Counted from the first letter of the stretch, positions 1 to 6,237 are shown. The stretch: 6,599 nucleotides of DNA from Candidatus Zhuqueibacterota bacterium RBG_16_48_16 (GCA_001771235.1 METF01000146.1:1-6599); one strand, 5' to 3'. Numbers and translations are program-made. The notes: generated by a model not told the origin, from the sequence alone.

Positions 1-165
1 ACCGTGGAAAAAGCCGTGTATAACAGCGCTGTTCTTGAAGAACTGGCGCAAATGGCTTACCTGACCTGCCAGATCAATCCCCAGGTGCCGCGCCTGGAAA
101 AAGCGCTCGTTCGCAAACACTATGAGCGCAAGCATGGTCCCAATGCTTATTACGGGCAAAAGTGA
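1..165 (+). CDS. araD: L-ribulose-5-phosphate 4-epimerase, C-terminal fragment
   Basis: The reading frame is open from base 1 to a TGA at 163-165 and gives 54 residues; the start lies before the window. The fragment reads NSAVLEELAQMAY, then RKHYERKHG and a terminal AYYGQK. This matches the end of E. coli AraD as I remember it, which finishes with HYLRKHG and AYYGQ. In the E. coli enzyme the second tyrosine of that YYG (Tyr229) is a catalytic residue reaching into the neighbouring subunit; here it is codon 151-153. The zinc-binding histidines lie in the missing part. AraD is a cytosolic class II aldolase-fold enzyme that converts L-ribulose 5-phosphate to D-xylulose 5-phosphate, the last step before the pentose phosphate pathway. 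The next gene on the same strand is araA, which supports the call. A related class II aldolase/epimerase such as UlaF or SgbE is possible from this fragment, but the araA neighbour favours AraD. Confidence 0.88.
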   Translation, partial: TVEKAVYNSAVLEELAQMAYLTCQINPQVPRLEKALVRKHYERKHGPNAYYGQK

Positions 166-210
166 GGGACGGGAATCAATGCCGTTATAATTGATTTGTG
201 GCGGTCAATA

Positions 211-224
211 TTGAGAGGCGAATA
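211..224 (+). repeat. Copy of the araA leader motif (TTGAGAGG-CGA)
   Basis: Bases 206-224 read CAATATTGAGAGGCGAATA and closely resemble 477-495, AACATTGAGAGGACGATTA, which contains the ribosome binding site of araA. The upstream copy has no start codon at a usable distance. The two copies lie on either side of the palindromic element at 228-396. It may be a relic of a duplication or insertion event, or chance. Confidence 0.35.
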
Positions 225-227
225 TTC

Positions 228-396
228 AAAAAATCACGCAAAGGCGCGAAGACGCAAAGAATTCGCATTATTGAATTTTAATGTACCTGTCATGAAGGAA
301 GGCATAAATAGGATCGTTTTGGGGTTAGAAGAATAAGTTTTATGTTTTTCTTTGCGTAGCCTTTGCGGTTTTGCGCCTTTGCGTGAGATATTTTTT
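228..396. repeat. Palindromic element with opposing arrays of 8-bp units (CGCAAAGR)
   Basis: The left arm at 234-261 is TCA followed by three octamers: CGCAAAGG (237-244), CGCGAAGA (245-252) and CGCAAAGA (253-260). The right arm at 348-386, read on the minus strand, is TCA, CGCAAAGG, CGCAAAAC, CGCAAAGG, a CTA spacer and CGCAAAGA. The arms are thus inverted copies that differ by one octamer plus 3 nt. Runs of six A (228-233) and six T (391-396) extend the symmetry. The 86 bp between the arms are AT-rich with no credible gene. CGCAAAGGCGC-type repeats are widespread in environmental bacterial genomes, to my recollection, and behave like non-autonomous or REP-like elements. It lies between araD and araA and could form a long transcript hairpin that attenuates or separates their expression; that role is inference. 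Confidence 0.75.
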
Positions 397-447
397 ATAA
401 CTGTTATCGGGTATGACTTGCGTGATCGAATCGTATTCTTTATTGCT

Positions 448-476
448 TTGACCTGAGTACGAATTTTAAGCATAAA
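448..476 (+). promoter_or_regulatory. Possible sigma70-type promoter for araA
   Basis: TTGACC at 448-453 (5 of 6 matches to TTGACA) and CATAAA at 471-476 (4 of 6 to TATAAT) are separated by exactly 17 bp. Initiation about 7 nt downstream would leave a leader of only about 15 nt starting at the ribosome binding site, which is short. The alternative is that araA is read through from araD. If the host belongs to Bacteroidota, its main promoters have a different consensus and this match would mean little. Confidence 0.3.
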
Positions 477-482
477 AACATT

Positions 483-489
483 GAGAGGA
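483..489 (+). promoter_or_regulatory. Ribosome binding site of araA
   Basis: GAGAGGA ends 8 nt before the ATG at 498. It is a good Shine-Dalgarno match at normal spacing and fixes the araA start. Confidence 0.7.
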
Positions 490-497
490 CGATTACA

Positions 498-1985
498 ATG
501 AAAGACTTGAAGCAGAATGAAGTATGGTTCGCAACAGGAAGCCAGCACCTGTATGGCGACGAGACCCTGAAAAAGGTGGCTGACCATTCCCGACAAATAG
601 CCGATGCATTATCGAAATCCGGGCAAATTCCGGTCAACGTTGTTTTCAAACCCGTGTTGACGACGCCGGAGGCCATTTATCAATTATGCCTGGACGCTAA
701 TGTGGAGAAAAACTGCATCGGTCTTATGACCTGGATGCACACCTTTTCCCCGGCCAAGATGTGGATCGCCGGCTTGAAAACTTTGCAAAAACCTTTCGTC
801 CATCTGCACACGCAATTTAACCGGGATATCCCCTGGTCGCAGATCGACATGGACTTTATGAACCTCAACCAATCCGCACACGGCGGACGGGAGTTCGGCT
901 TTATCGGAACGCGCATGCGGATCAACCGAAAAGTGATTGTCGGATTCTGGCAGGATGAGAAAGTACGCGAGAAGCTGGCTGTGTGGATGCGCGCCGCCTG
1001 CGCCTGGCACGATGCCCAGCAAGGCAAAATAGCCCGCTTCGGCGACAACATGCGCGAAGTGGCCGTGACCGAGGGCGATAAGGTGGAGGCGCAAATCCGT
1101 TTCGGCTATTCGGTAAACGGTTTTGGCATGGGCGATTTGGTTGCCTCTGTTGACAAGGTGAGCGATGCCGATATTGACAAGCTTATCCGCGAGTATGATG
1201 AGACTTATTCCGTCGCCAAGGATGCCCAGCCCGGCGGCGCCAGGAGAGAGGCACTGCGGAATGCCGCAAAGATCGAGCTTGGCATGAGGTCTTTTCTGGA
1301 GAGCGGAAATTTCAAAGGCTTTACCACCACGTTCGAAGATTTGCACGGACTGGTTCAACTGCCGGGACTGGCCGTGCAGCGGCTGATGCATGACGGCTAT
1401 GGTTTCGGCGCCGAGGGAGACTGGAAAACGGCGGCTCTGGTCAGGGCCATGAAAGTCATGGGCGCGGGACTCAAGGGCGGCACTTCATTTATGGAAGATT
1501 ATACCTATCACCTCAATCCCGCCGGCATGAAAGTGCTGGGCGCACACATGCTCGAAGTGTGCTCGTCCATTGCCGATGGCAAGCCTTCTCTGGAGATTCA
1601 TCCGCTGTCGATCGGCGGCAAGGCCGATCCGGCTCGCCTGCTTTTCAACGTCCCCAGCGGCCCGGCTCTCAATGCCTCCATTATCGACCTGGGCAACAGG
1701 TTCCGGTTGATTGTGAATAAAGTGAACGTCGTTCCCCCGGACGAGCAATTACCGAAATTGCCTGTCGCACGGGTAGTCTGGAATCCCGAGCCGAATCTGG
1801 AGACAGCAGCGGGCGCCTGGATTTTGGCAGGCGGCGCGCACCATACCGGATTCAGCCAATCGGTAACAGCGGAGTGTCTCGAAGATTTTGCTGAGATGGC
1901 AGGTATCGAATTTCTGCTTATCGATAAAGAGACCAGGTTGTCAGAGTTCAAGAAAGAGCTGAGATGGAATAGTGTTTATTATTAA
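498..1985 (+). CDS. araA: L-arabinose isomerase
   Basis: The 495-residue protein is close to the E. coli AraA length of 500. It interconverts L-arabinose and L-ribulose in the cytosol and is typically a Mn2+-dependent hexamer. The N-terminus carries WFATGSQHLYG (residues 10-20), the signature opening of AraA. The four positions that act in catalysis and metal binding in E. coli AraA are all present: Glu306 (GFGAEGDWK), Glu333 (FMEDYTYH), His350 (GAHMLEVC) and His449 (GGAHHTGFS, equivalent to His450). The middle contains HLHTQFNRDIPW (102-113) and QSAHGGREFGFIGTRM (125-140), also typical. The ATG at 498 follows a clear GAGAGGA site and gives the family's usual N-terminus. It lies 332 bp after araD on the same strand, a gap wide enough for its own promoter. 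No frameshift or missing key residue is seen. The gene for L-ribulokinase (araB) is not in the window. Confidence 0.97.
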   Translation: MKDLKQNEVWFATGSQHLYGDETLKKVADHSRQIADALSKSGQIPVNVVFKPVLTTPEAIYQLCLDANVEKNCIGLMTWMHTFSPAKMWIAGLKTLQKPFVHLHTQFNRDIPWSQIDMDFMNLNQSAHGGREFGFIGTRMRINRKVIVGFWQDEKVREKLAVWMRAACAWHDAQQGKIARFGDNMREVAVTEGDKVEAQIRFGYSVNGFGMGDLVASVDKVSDADIDKLIREYDETYSVAKDAQPGGARREALRNAAKIELGMRSFLESGNFKGFTTTFEDLHGLVQLPGLAVQRLMHDGYGFGAEGDWKTAALVRAMKVMGAGLKGGTSFMEDYTYHLNPAGMKVLGAHMLEVCSSIADGKPSLEIHPLSIGGKADPARLLFNVPSGPALNASIIDLGNRFRLIVNKVNVVPPDEQLPKLPVARVVWNPEPNLETAAGAWILAGGAHHTGFSQSVTAECLEDFAEMAGIEFLLIDKETRLSEFKKELRWNSVYY

Positions 1986-2016
1986 ACATATATTCCGTCG
2001 CTTCAAAGAGTTTCTT

Positions 2017-2217
2017 ATGACTAATTTTGAGAAATTATTTCAGGAACAAATGAAGGACCCGGAATTTGCGAAGGCCTACCGCGAAGCTCGATGGGAAAGG
2101 ATGTTAAACGAATTTTTAGAAAATTTGAAAGATAAAGTATCCAGGGACGAGCCAAAAGAAAATTTACTGAACACGATTGACTCGATGCAAAAGCAATTAA
2201 GCTCACTGCAAATATAG
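2017..2217 (+). CDS. Small charged helical protein of unknown function
   Basis: I chose the ATG at 2017, which follows AAAGAG (2005-2010) at 6 nt and gives 66 residues. A GTG at 1972 would extend the frame by 15 residues and overlap the end of araA, but the extension (MFIIKHIFRRFKEFL) has no good ribosome site. The protein is rich in Lys, Glu and Asp, has no signal peptide or membrane segment, and looks helical throughout. The opening, MTNFEKLFQEQMKDPEFAKA, resembles the N-terminal arm that precedes the helix-turn-helix in many HigA/Xre-type antitoxins, but no helix-turn-helix follows and no toxin gene is adjacent. It may be a stand-alone small protein, an antitoxin relic, or a false ORF. By hand count the gene is about 37% G+C, visibly lower than araA, which could mean a foreign origin. 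It lies 31 nt after the araA stop and could be co-transcribed with it. Confidence 0.6.
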   Translation: MTNFEKLFQEQMKDPEFAKAYREARWERMLNEFLENLKDKVSRDEPKENLLNTIDSMQKQLSSLQI

Positions 2218-2220
2218 TCA

Positions 2221-2324
2221 CTATTCAGGTATCGTCATTTTTCTGCCACAAAACCTCGAAGACACAAAGGTTCACAAAGATTGTTTGTGTTCCTTGGTGG
2301 TTTTGCGACTTGGTGGCTGAATAG
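2221..2324. repeat. Second octamer-array palindrome, flanked by CTATTCAG inverted repeats
   Basis: The left arm at 2247-2280 is CACAAAAC, CTCGAAGA, CACAAAGG, a TT spacer and CACAAAGA. The right arm at 2282-2315, read on the minus strand, is CACCAAGT, CGCAAAAC, CACCAAGG, an AA spacer and CACAAACA. Aligned over 35 positions (2246-2280 against 2316-2282) the arms pair at 24, with almost no loop. Outside lie CTATTCAG (2221-2228) and its exact inverse CTGAATAG (2317-2324). The unit length and consensus match the element at 228-396, so the two are probably the same family. It sits between convergent genes, 3 bp after one stop codon, where a bidirectional terminator would be useful; no U-tract follows the stem. 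Confidence 0.65.
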
Positions 2325-2422
2325 ATGCCAAATACAGCCCATAAACCAAATCGATTGTTAGTTTTGACTAGCTGATAGAATCACAATCCTATTCCTATCG
2401 AAGCGCCCTCCTGACCTCCCTG
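2325..2422. other. Intergenic remainder between convergent genes; weak stem
   Basis: No gene is seen here. GATAGAAT (2374-2381) and ATTCCTATC (2391-2399) can pair with one bulged base and a 9-nt loop. The stem lies just downstream of the minus-strand gene's stop and could help end its transcript, but there is no U-run. Confidence 0.25.
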
Positions 2423-3691
2423 TCAACTACCAAACCGCGGATTAACGACATTACTGTAAATAGAGCCGAATGTATACCGGAATCCAAAGGATATGAAATA
2501 CTCATAATCCGTAGCAATCTGCTTGCGCCGGAGCAGGATTTCTTCCTCTGTGGCCCCGCTTTTCGGCAGCGATATTTGGTCGCGGATCATGGAGACGTAG
2601 CCAAACATATTGAGAGAAAAGCCTTCAAAAAGGCGCACGTCCAGATCGCAGAAAAACTGTAGCCGGTTTTTGGAAAAATCGTGAAAGTAATGCAATCCCT
2701 CCATAGAGGAGTAGAGTGATCCCCAGCGCTCCTTTAGCTCGAATGTCGCTGACAGACTTTGATAGAAGAGGTTTTCTTTTGTTTTGTCATAAATAGTCTC
2801 TTCTTCGTAGCGGACGTTGTTATAGAATGTTCGGTAAAGGAGTCGGAATTCCCGCCTGGTATAGTCCGAATAGGGAAAAATATTGTACTCGATGGCAGGT
2901 GCCACATTTATGGATAGCTCTTTGTTTGCATAAGTTGACGTATTGGCGTTTGTGTACATTCCCGCCGACCAATGATCGTTGATGCTTTTGACATATAATC
3001 CACGAAGGTTCCTGGATCGGGAAATACTGGTGTATTGACCATCCTCCAAATCATAATTGTTCCTTCGATAGTCCGAATCCAGCCTGAGACTTATTTTTGA
3101 CCGGGGAGTGACCCGTTCCGCCGAGAATGTGACGTCCACCGCGTACTCATCCTGTGACTGCTCGGCCTCCAAATCCACATCCATATCGACGAAAAAGACC
3201 CAATAATTCCATTTGTCGACGACCTCCATTGGCTTGGCCGTTCCCTGGTAGGCGATGTCGATGTACTTTGCTAGAGGGGTTTTTTCGACATAACGCATGA
3301 GGCCCTGCTTGAGCACTTTGACAATGCCACTGCGAATGATCTCGTCGGTATCGGCCTGAAGTGAGACATATTTCAGAGTGTCGTCAATCGAGACAAAATT
3401 CTTCTGCCCGATCAGTTTGATCGTGTATTCATCTCCCCCGGCCCCGGTTTCCTGGTCGGTCATCATGATGTAAACCTGGGCTTGCTGGCGATCTCGCACG
3501 TAATTCACATAAGGAATTTCCGTTTTAATGTATTCCTGCAACCAGCCGGAAACATCCAAATAGGTCTTTAGGGCCTGTTGCTGTAAATTTTGCTCCGACG
3601 ATTTCTCCTGAGCCTCTAAAACCACTGGGATTGTAAGAAGAAAAGCCACCAGAAAGAGAACGATTCCGCGCACTAGTTTGAAATCCGCCAT
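2423..3691 (-). CDS. Secreted protein with predicted outer-membrane beta-barrel, conserved uncharacterised family
   Basis: I place the start at the ATG at 3691, which has AAAGG five bases upstream; a GTG at 3697 would add two residues. The 422-residue product opens with a basic stretch and a long hydrophobic core (about residues 10-25), ending VVLEA-QE, a plausible signal peptidase I site near residue 27. A soluble part follows (about 28-158) with TEIPYVNYVRDR (57-68) and QETGAGGDEYTIKLIGQ (80-96). From about residue 160 to the end there are many alternating hydrophobic/polar strands rich in Tyr, Phe and Arg (for example WNYWVFFVDMDV), as in outer-membrane barrels. It ends SFGFRYTFGS then NVVNPRFG. 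I remember this combination from a family of hypothetical proteins in FCB-group bacteria, Acidobacteria and Gemmatimonadota with no assigned function. No catalytic motif is visible. It is convergent with the small gene before it and divergent from the lipoprotein gene. The upstream region is shared with the 3795-3891 repeat. Confidence 0.85.
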   Translation of the reverse strand: MADFKLVRGIVLFLVAFLLTIPVVLEAQEKSSEQNLQQQALKTYLDVSGWLQEYIKTEIPYVNYVRDRQQAQVYIMMTDQETGAGGDEYTIKLIGQKNFVSIDDTLKYVSLQADTDEIIRSGIVKVLKQGLMRYVEKTPLAKYIDIAYQGTAKPMEVVDKWNYWVFFVDMDVDLEAEQSQDEYAVDVTFSAERVTPRSKISLRLDSDYRRNNYDLEDGQYTSISRSRNLRGLYVKSINDHWSAGMYTNANTSTYANKELSINVAPAIEYNIFPYSDYTRREFRLLYRTFYNNVRYEEETIYDKTKENLFYQSLSATFELKERWGSLYSSMEGLHYFHDFSKNRLQFFCDLDVRLFEGFSLNMFGYVSMIRDQISLPKSGATEEEILLRRKQIATDYEYFISFGFRYTFGSIYSNVVNPRFGS

Positions 3692-3794
3692 AACCACCTT
3701 TCACATTTTCTCGTTTTAATGTCCATTTGTAGGCGAGGTGTTGCTGCCGCGATATCCTTTTTGAGTAACCGATCACAGGGTGTCTAAGTTTAGC

Positions 3795-3891
3795 GTGTCA
3801 CCTCCTGCCCCGCAAGCGGGATAAACTGCTGCAGGGGTCTCCGGTTGCCGTGCACGAAATAAGGAGATTCCTGCATCCGCAGGAATGACAC
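3795..3891. repeat. 97-bp palindromic repeat element with GTGTCA ends
   Basis: The ends are exact inverses, GTGTCA (3795-3800) and TGACAC (3886-3891). Just inside, CTCCTGC on the left mirrors GCAGGA on the right. Two local hairpins lie within: CCCGC-AA-GCGGG (3809-3820) and TTCCTGC-ATCC-GCAGGAA (3868-3885). On the minus strand the right end reads GTGTCATTCCTGCGGATGC, resembling the GTCATTCC-type repeats common in bacterial genomes. It has no coding capacity and looks like a REP- or MITE-type element. It lies between the divergent barrel and lipoprotein genes, so it may be transcribed at the 5' end of the barrel message. Confidence 0.65.
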
Positions 3892-3937
3892 CATCGGGAA
3901 ACATATTAATAGCCCCCGTGATTGGTTACCCTTTTGC

Positions 3938-3966
3938 TTGTCATTTTACTTTGATATGTTTATTTT
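3938..3966 (+). promoter_or_regulatory. Possible sigma70-type promoter for the lipoprotein gene
   Basis: TTGTCA at 3938-3943 (5 of 6 matches to TTGACA) and TATTTT at 3961-3966 (4 of 6 to TATAAT) are 17 bp apart in an AT-rich tract that ends about 35 nt before the start codon. Spacing and position are sensible, but AT-rich DNA gives such matches by chance. Confidence 0.3.
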
Positions 3967-4000
3967 CTCTTCCCGTTGAAAATAAGCCTTATCAGTCAAA

Positions 4001-6163
4001 ATGAAAAGCAGAAAAATGAAAAATATGCTGAAATTTCTCTCATGTTTCCTTGTGACGCTTTACTTCTTTTCATGTGCAGGTGTACATTCCGTCAAATCAA
4101 CACGGAGCCAAATCGACCGGAAAGCCCTGGTATCGCGCCACAACCCCGCGGTAGACCGGCCGGATAAATTGTCGCCGTTCACGGTCGGCAACGGTGAATT
4201 CGCCTTTACGGCCGATTTCACCGGCTTGCAGACTTTTTTCCATTATTACGATGATACGAGCATCCCGCTGGGCACCCAATCGCAATGGGGATGGCATACG
4301 ATCCCAGGCGATGAGGCATTTTCATTGGACCAGACATTCAGGGAATACGACACCTACGGCCGTCCTGTTTACTATGCGTCAAACCAGGGGAATGAAGCCG
4401 CCCGCTGGCTGCGGGCCAATCCTCATCGGCTTCATCTCGGACAGGTCGGGTTTCGTATTGTGAAAAGCGATGACTCGTTGCTGCAAATCTCAGATATTTC
4501 CCACATTGATCAATCCCTGGATCTCTGGCAGGGCATCATCCGCAGCGCTTTTACGGTCGAAGGGGAGACGGTGCAGGTGGAAACGTGCTGTCATCCGCAA
4601 TACGATCAAATCGCCGCCCGCATTCATTCCGCACTGATCGGCAAAGGCAGGCTGGGCATCGTCTTCAATTTTCCTTATGGCTCCCTTTCCTGGGGTAAAG
4701 AATCGGCCGACTGGAACAACCCGGAAAGACACGTATCAAAGGTCGTTCATCAGGAGGCACAATCGGCTGTGATTGAGCGGAGCCTGGATGCGGATCGGTA
4801 TTTTGTAGAAATAGAGTGGAAGGGACGGGCCGGGCTTGATCAGGTGGGTCCTCATTCGTTTGTCCTTTTGCCGCAAGAGGCCGATTCATTTGAATTTGTC
4901 TGTTGCTTTTCCCCATCGCAAATCAGTCAAGGCTTGCCCCATGCCGATGAGACCATGGAGGCATCTGCCACTCACTGGCAGGATTTTTGGAAAACAGGTG
5001 GAGCCATCGACCTCTCCCAAAGCACGGACCCCAGGGCAGGCGAATTGGAGCGAAGGATCGTCCTGTCGCAGTACCTCATGGCCGTACAATGCGCCGGCTC
5101 GATGCCGCCGCAGGAAACCGGGCTGACCTGCAACAGTTGGCATGGGAAATTCCATTTGGAAATGCACTGGTGGCACGCGGTACATTTTGCCCTGTGGGGC
5201 CGGCCGCATCTTTTTGAAAAGAGTCTCGGTTGGTATAAATCCATTTTGCCCTCTGCAAAACATAACGCAAGACAACAGGGCTATACCGGCGCGCGCTGGC
5301 CGAAAATGGTCGGACCCGACGGCAGGGAAAGCCCGTCTTCCGTGGGCGTGCTGCTGATATGGCAGCAACCGCATCCGATCTATTACGCCGAATTGTTGTA
5401 TCGCATCAATAGGGATCCGGTATTTTTGGACGAATATAAAGAGATCGTTTTTGAATCGGCTGAATTCTTAGCTTCCTACGCCCATTGGGATGAGCAAAAT
5501 TCGAGATACGTTCTCGGCCCGCCGCTGATTCCTGCCCAGGAGATTTACAAAGCGGAAACCACCACAAACCCGGCGTTTGAGTTATCTTATTGGGCCTATG
5601 GCCTGGAAACCGCGCAAAAATGGCGGGAGCGGCTGGGACTCGCCCGGAACGAGCAGTGGGATCACGTACTACAAAACCTTTCCGCGCTTCCCCAAAATAA
5701 CGGCTGCTACCAGAATGCCGAAACGGCGCTGAATACCTTTGAGGATGCGTTCAACCGCAACGATCATCCCACGCTGCTCGGCGCTTATGGCATGCTGCCC
5801 TACGAAAATATCGATGTGGAGATGATGCGGCGTACGCTGCATAGAGTCCTTGAGACGTGGAACTGGCAGCGAACCTGGGGCTGGGATTATCCCATGGTTG
5901 CGATGACGGCGGCCAGGGTGGGCGAGCCGGAATTGGCCATTGACGCCTTGCTGATGGACGTCCCCAAAAATCGATATCTCAACAACGGCCACAATCACCA
6001 GGATGACAGGCTGACTTTGTATTTACCGGGAAATGGCGGTCTGTTGACCGCCGCGGCCATGATGGCGGCCGGCTGGGATGGCTCGGAAAACAAGGAGGCT
6101 CCCGGCTTTCCGCATGACGGCAAATGGGTGGTCAAATGGGAGGGATTGTCGCCCTTGCCGTAG
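4001..6163 (+). CDS. Exported lipoprotein, predicted six-hairpin (alpha/alpha)6 glycoside hydrolase
   Basis: This is a 720-residue protein. A basic start and hydrophobic stretch end in YFFSC-AG, a lipobox-like site with Cys25, so it is probably a lipoprotein; Ala at +2 would favour the outer membrane by the E. coli rule. Residues about 45-330 look like a beta-rich N-terminal domain, with PFTVGNGEFAFTADFTGLQ (59-77) and TQSQWGWHT (92-100). Residues about 345-690 look like a helical toroid rich in Trp and His: HGKFHLEMHWWHAVHFALWG (381-400), GARWPKMVGPDGRESP (430-445), NPAFELSYWAYGL (523-535), DHP (588-590), TWGWDYPM (625-632) and NGHNHQDD (662-669). This order recalls GH65, GH95 and GH15-type enzymes. 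I remember close, uncharacterised Bacteroides homologues. Glu387, Glu443, Glu514, Glu527, Asp588 and Asp629 are candidate catalytic acids; which acts is unknown. It may release sugars from plant or microbial glycans; substrate and EC number are not readable. ATGs at 4001, 4016 and 4025 are all possible, and none has a clear ribosome site. Confidence 0.85.
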   Translation: MKSRKMKNMLKFLSCFLVTLYFFSCAGVHSVKSTRSQIDRKALVSRHNPAVDRPDKLSPFTVGNGEFAFTADFTGLQTFFHYYDDTSIPLGTQSQWGWHTIPGDEAFSLDQTFREYDTYGRPVYYASNQGNEAARWLRANPHRLHLGQVGFRIVKSDDSLLQISDISHIDQSLDLWQGIIRSAFTVEGETVQVETCCHPQYDQIAARIHSALIGKGRLGIVFNFPYGSLSWGKESADWNNPERHVSKVVHQEAQSAVIERSLDADRYFVEIEWKGRAGLDQVGPHSFVLLPQEADSFEFVCCFSPSQISQGLPHADETMEASATHWQDFWKTGGAIDLSQSTDPRAGELERRIVLSQYLMAVQCAGSMPPQETGLTCNSWHGKFHLEMHWWHAVHFALWGRPHLFEKSLGWYKSILPSAKHNARQQGYTGARWPKMVGPDGRESPSSVGVLLIWQQPHPIYYAELLYRINRDPVFLDEYKEIVFESAEFLASYAHWDEQNSRYVLGPPLIPAQEIYKAETTTNPAFELSYWAYGLETAQKWRERLGLARNEQWDHVLQNLSALPQNNGCYQNAETALNTFEDAFNRNDHPTLLGAYGMLPYENIDVEMMRRTLHRVLETWNWQRTWGWDYPMVAMTAARVGEPELAIDALLMDVPKNRYLNNGHNHQDDRLTLYLPGNGGLLTAAAMMAAGWDGSENKEAPGFPHDGKWVVKWEGLSPLP

Positions 6164-6166
6164 TTG

Positions 6167-6236
6167 CTGGTAGCTTGTTACTGGTATCTGGTGTCTGGAA
6201 TCTGGAATCTGGTATCTGGCAACTGGTATCCGGATC
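6167..6236. repeat. Ten-unit 7-bp tandem repeat (consensus CTGGTAT)
   Basis: Consecutive heptamers read CTGGTAG, CTTGTTA, CTGGTAT, CTGGTGT, CTGGAAT, CTGGAAT, CTGGTAT, CTGGCAA, CTGGTAT and CCGGATC with no break in phase. The array begins 3 bp after the stop codon of the lipoprotein gene. Seven is not a multiple of three, so it does not encode a simple peptide repeat in one frame. It could vary in copy number by slippage. It has no spacers and is not a CRISPR. Confidence 0.85.
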
Positions 6237-6237
6237 T

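Noticed and set aside
166..230. Possible regulator operator (ATCAAT…ATTGAT, AATATT)
   Set aside because: The inverted hexamers are short and AT-rich, with no match to an AraC or AraR site that I can defend.
234..596. Minus-strand frame over the araD-araA gap
   Set aside because: It runs through the octamer repeat element and into the start of araA. The translation of the repeat (RKGAKPQRLRKE) is a by-product of the repeat and not evidence of a gene.
684..1391. Long minus-strand open frame (235 codons) antisense to araA
   Set aside because: It lies wholly within araA, whose protein is unmistakable with intact active-site residues. The antisense translation resembles no family and reflects the G+C bias of the araA codons.
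1972..2016. Upstream GTG start for the small gene, overlapping the araA end
   Set aside because: The ATG at 2017 has an AAAGAG site at suitable spacing, while the GTG at 1972 has no clear ribosome site. Translational coupling to araA cannot be excluded, but it is the less likely start.
3525..3776. Minus-strand frame overlapping the start of the barrel gene
   Set aside because: It overlaps the signal-peptide region of a better-supported gene in another frame on the same strand, and its Gly/Ser/Arg-rich product has no motif.
4886..5374. Minus-strand open frame (162 codons) inside the lipoprotein gene
   Set aside because: It is a shadow of the strongly coding plus-strand frame, with irregular Pro/Arg/Cys-rich composition and no recognisable motif.
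6167..6236. CRISPR-like repetition
   Set aside because: The units are 7 bp, contiguous and without spacers, so it is a tandem repeat and not a CRISPR array.
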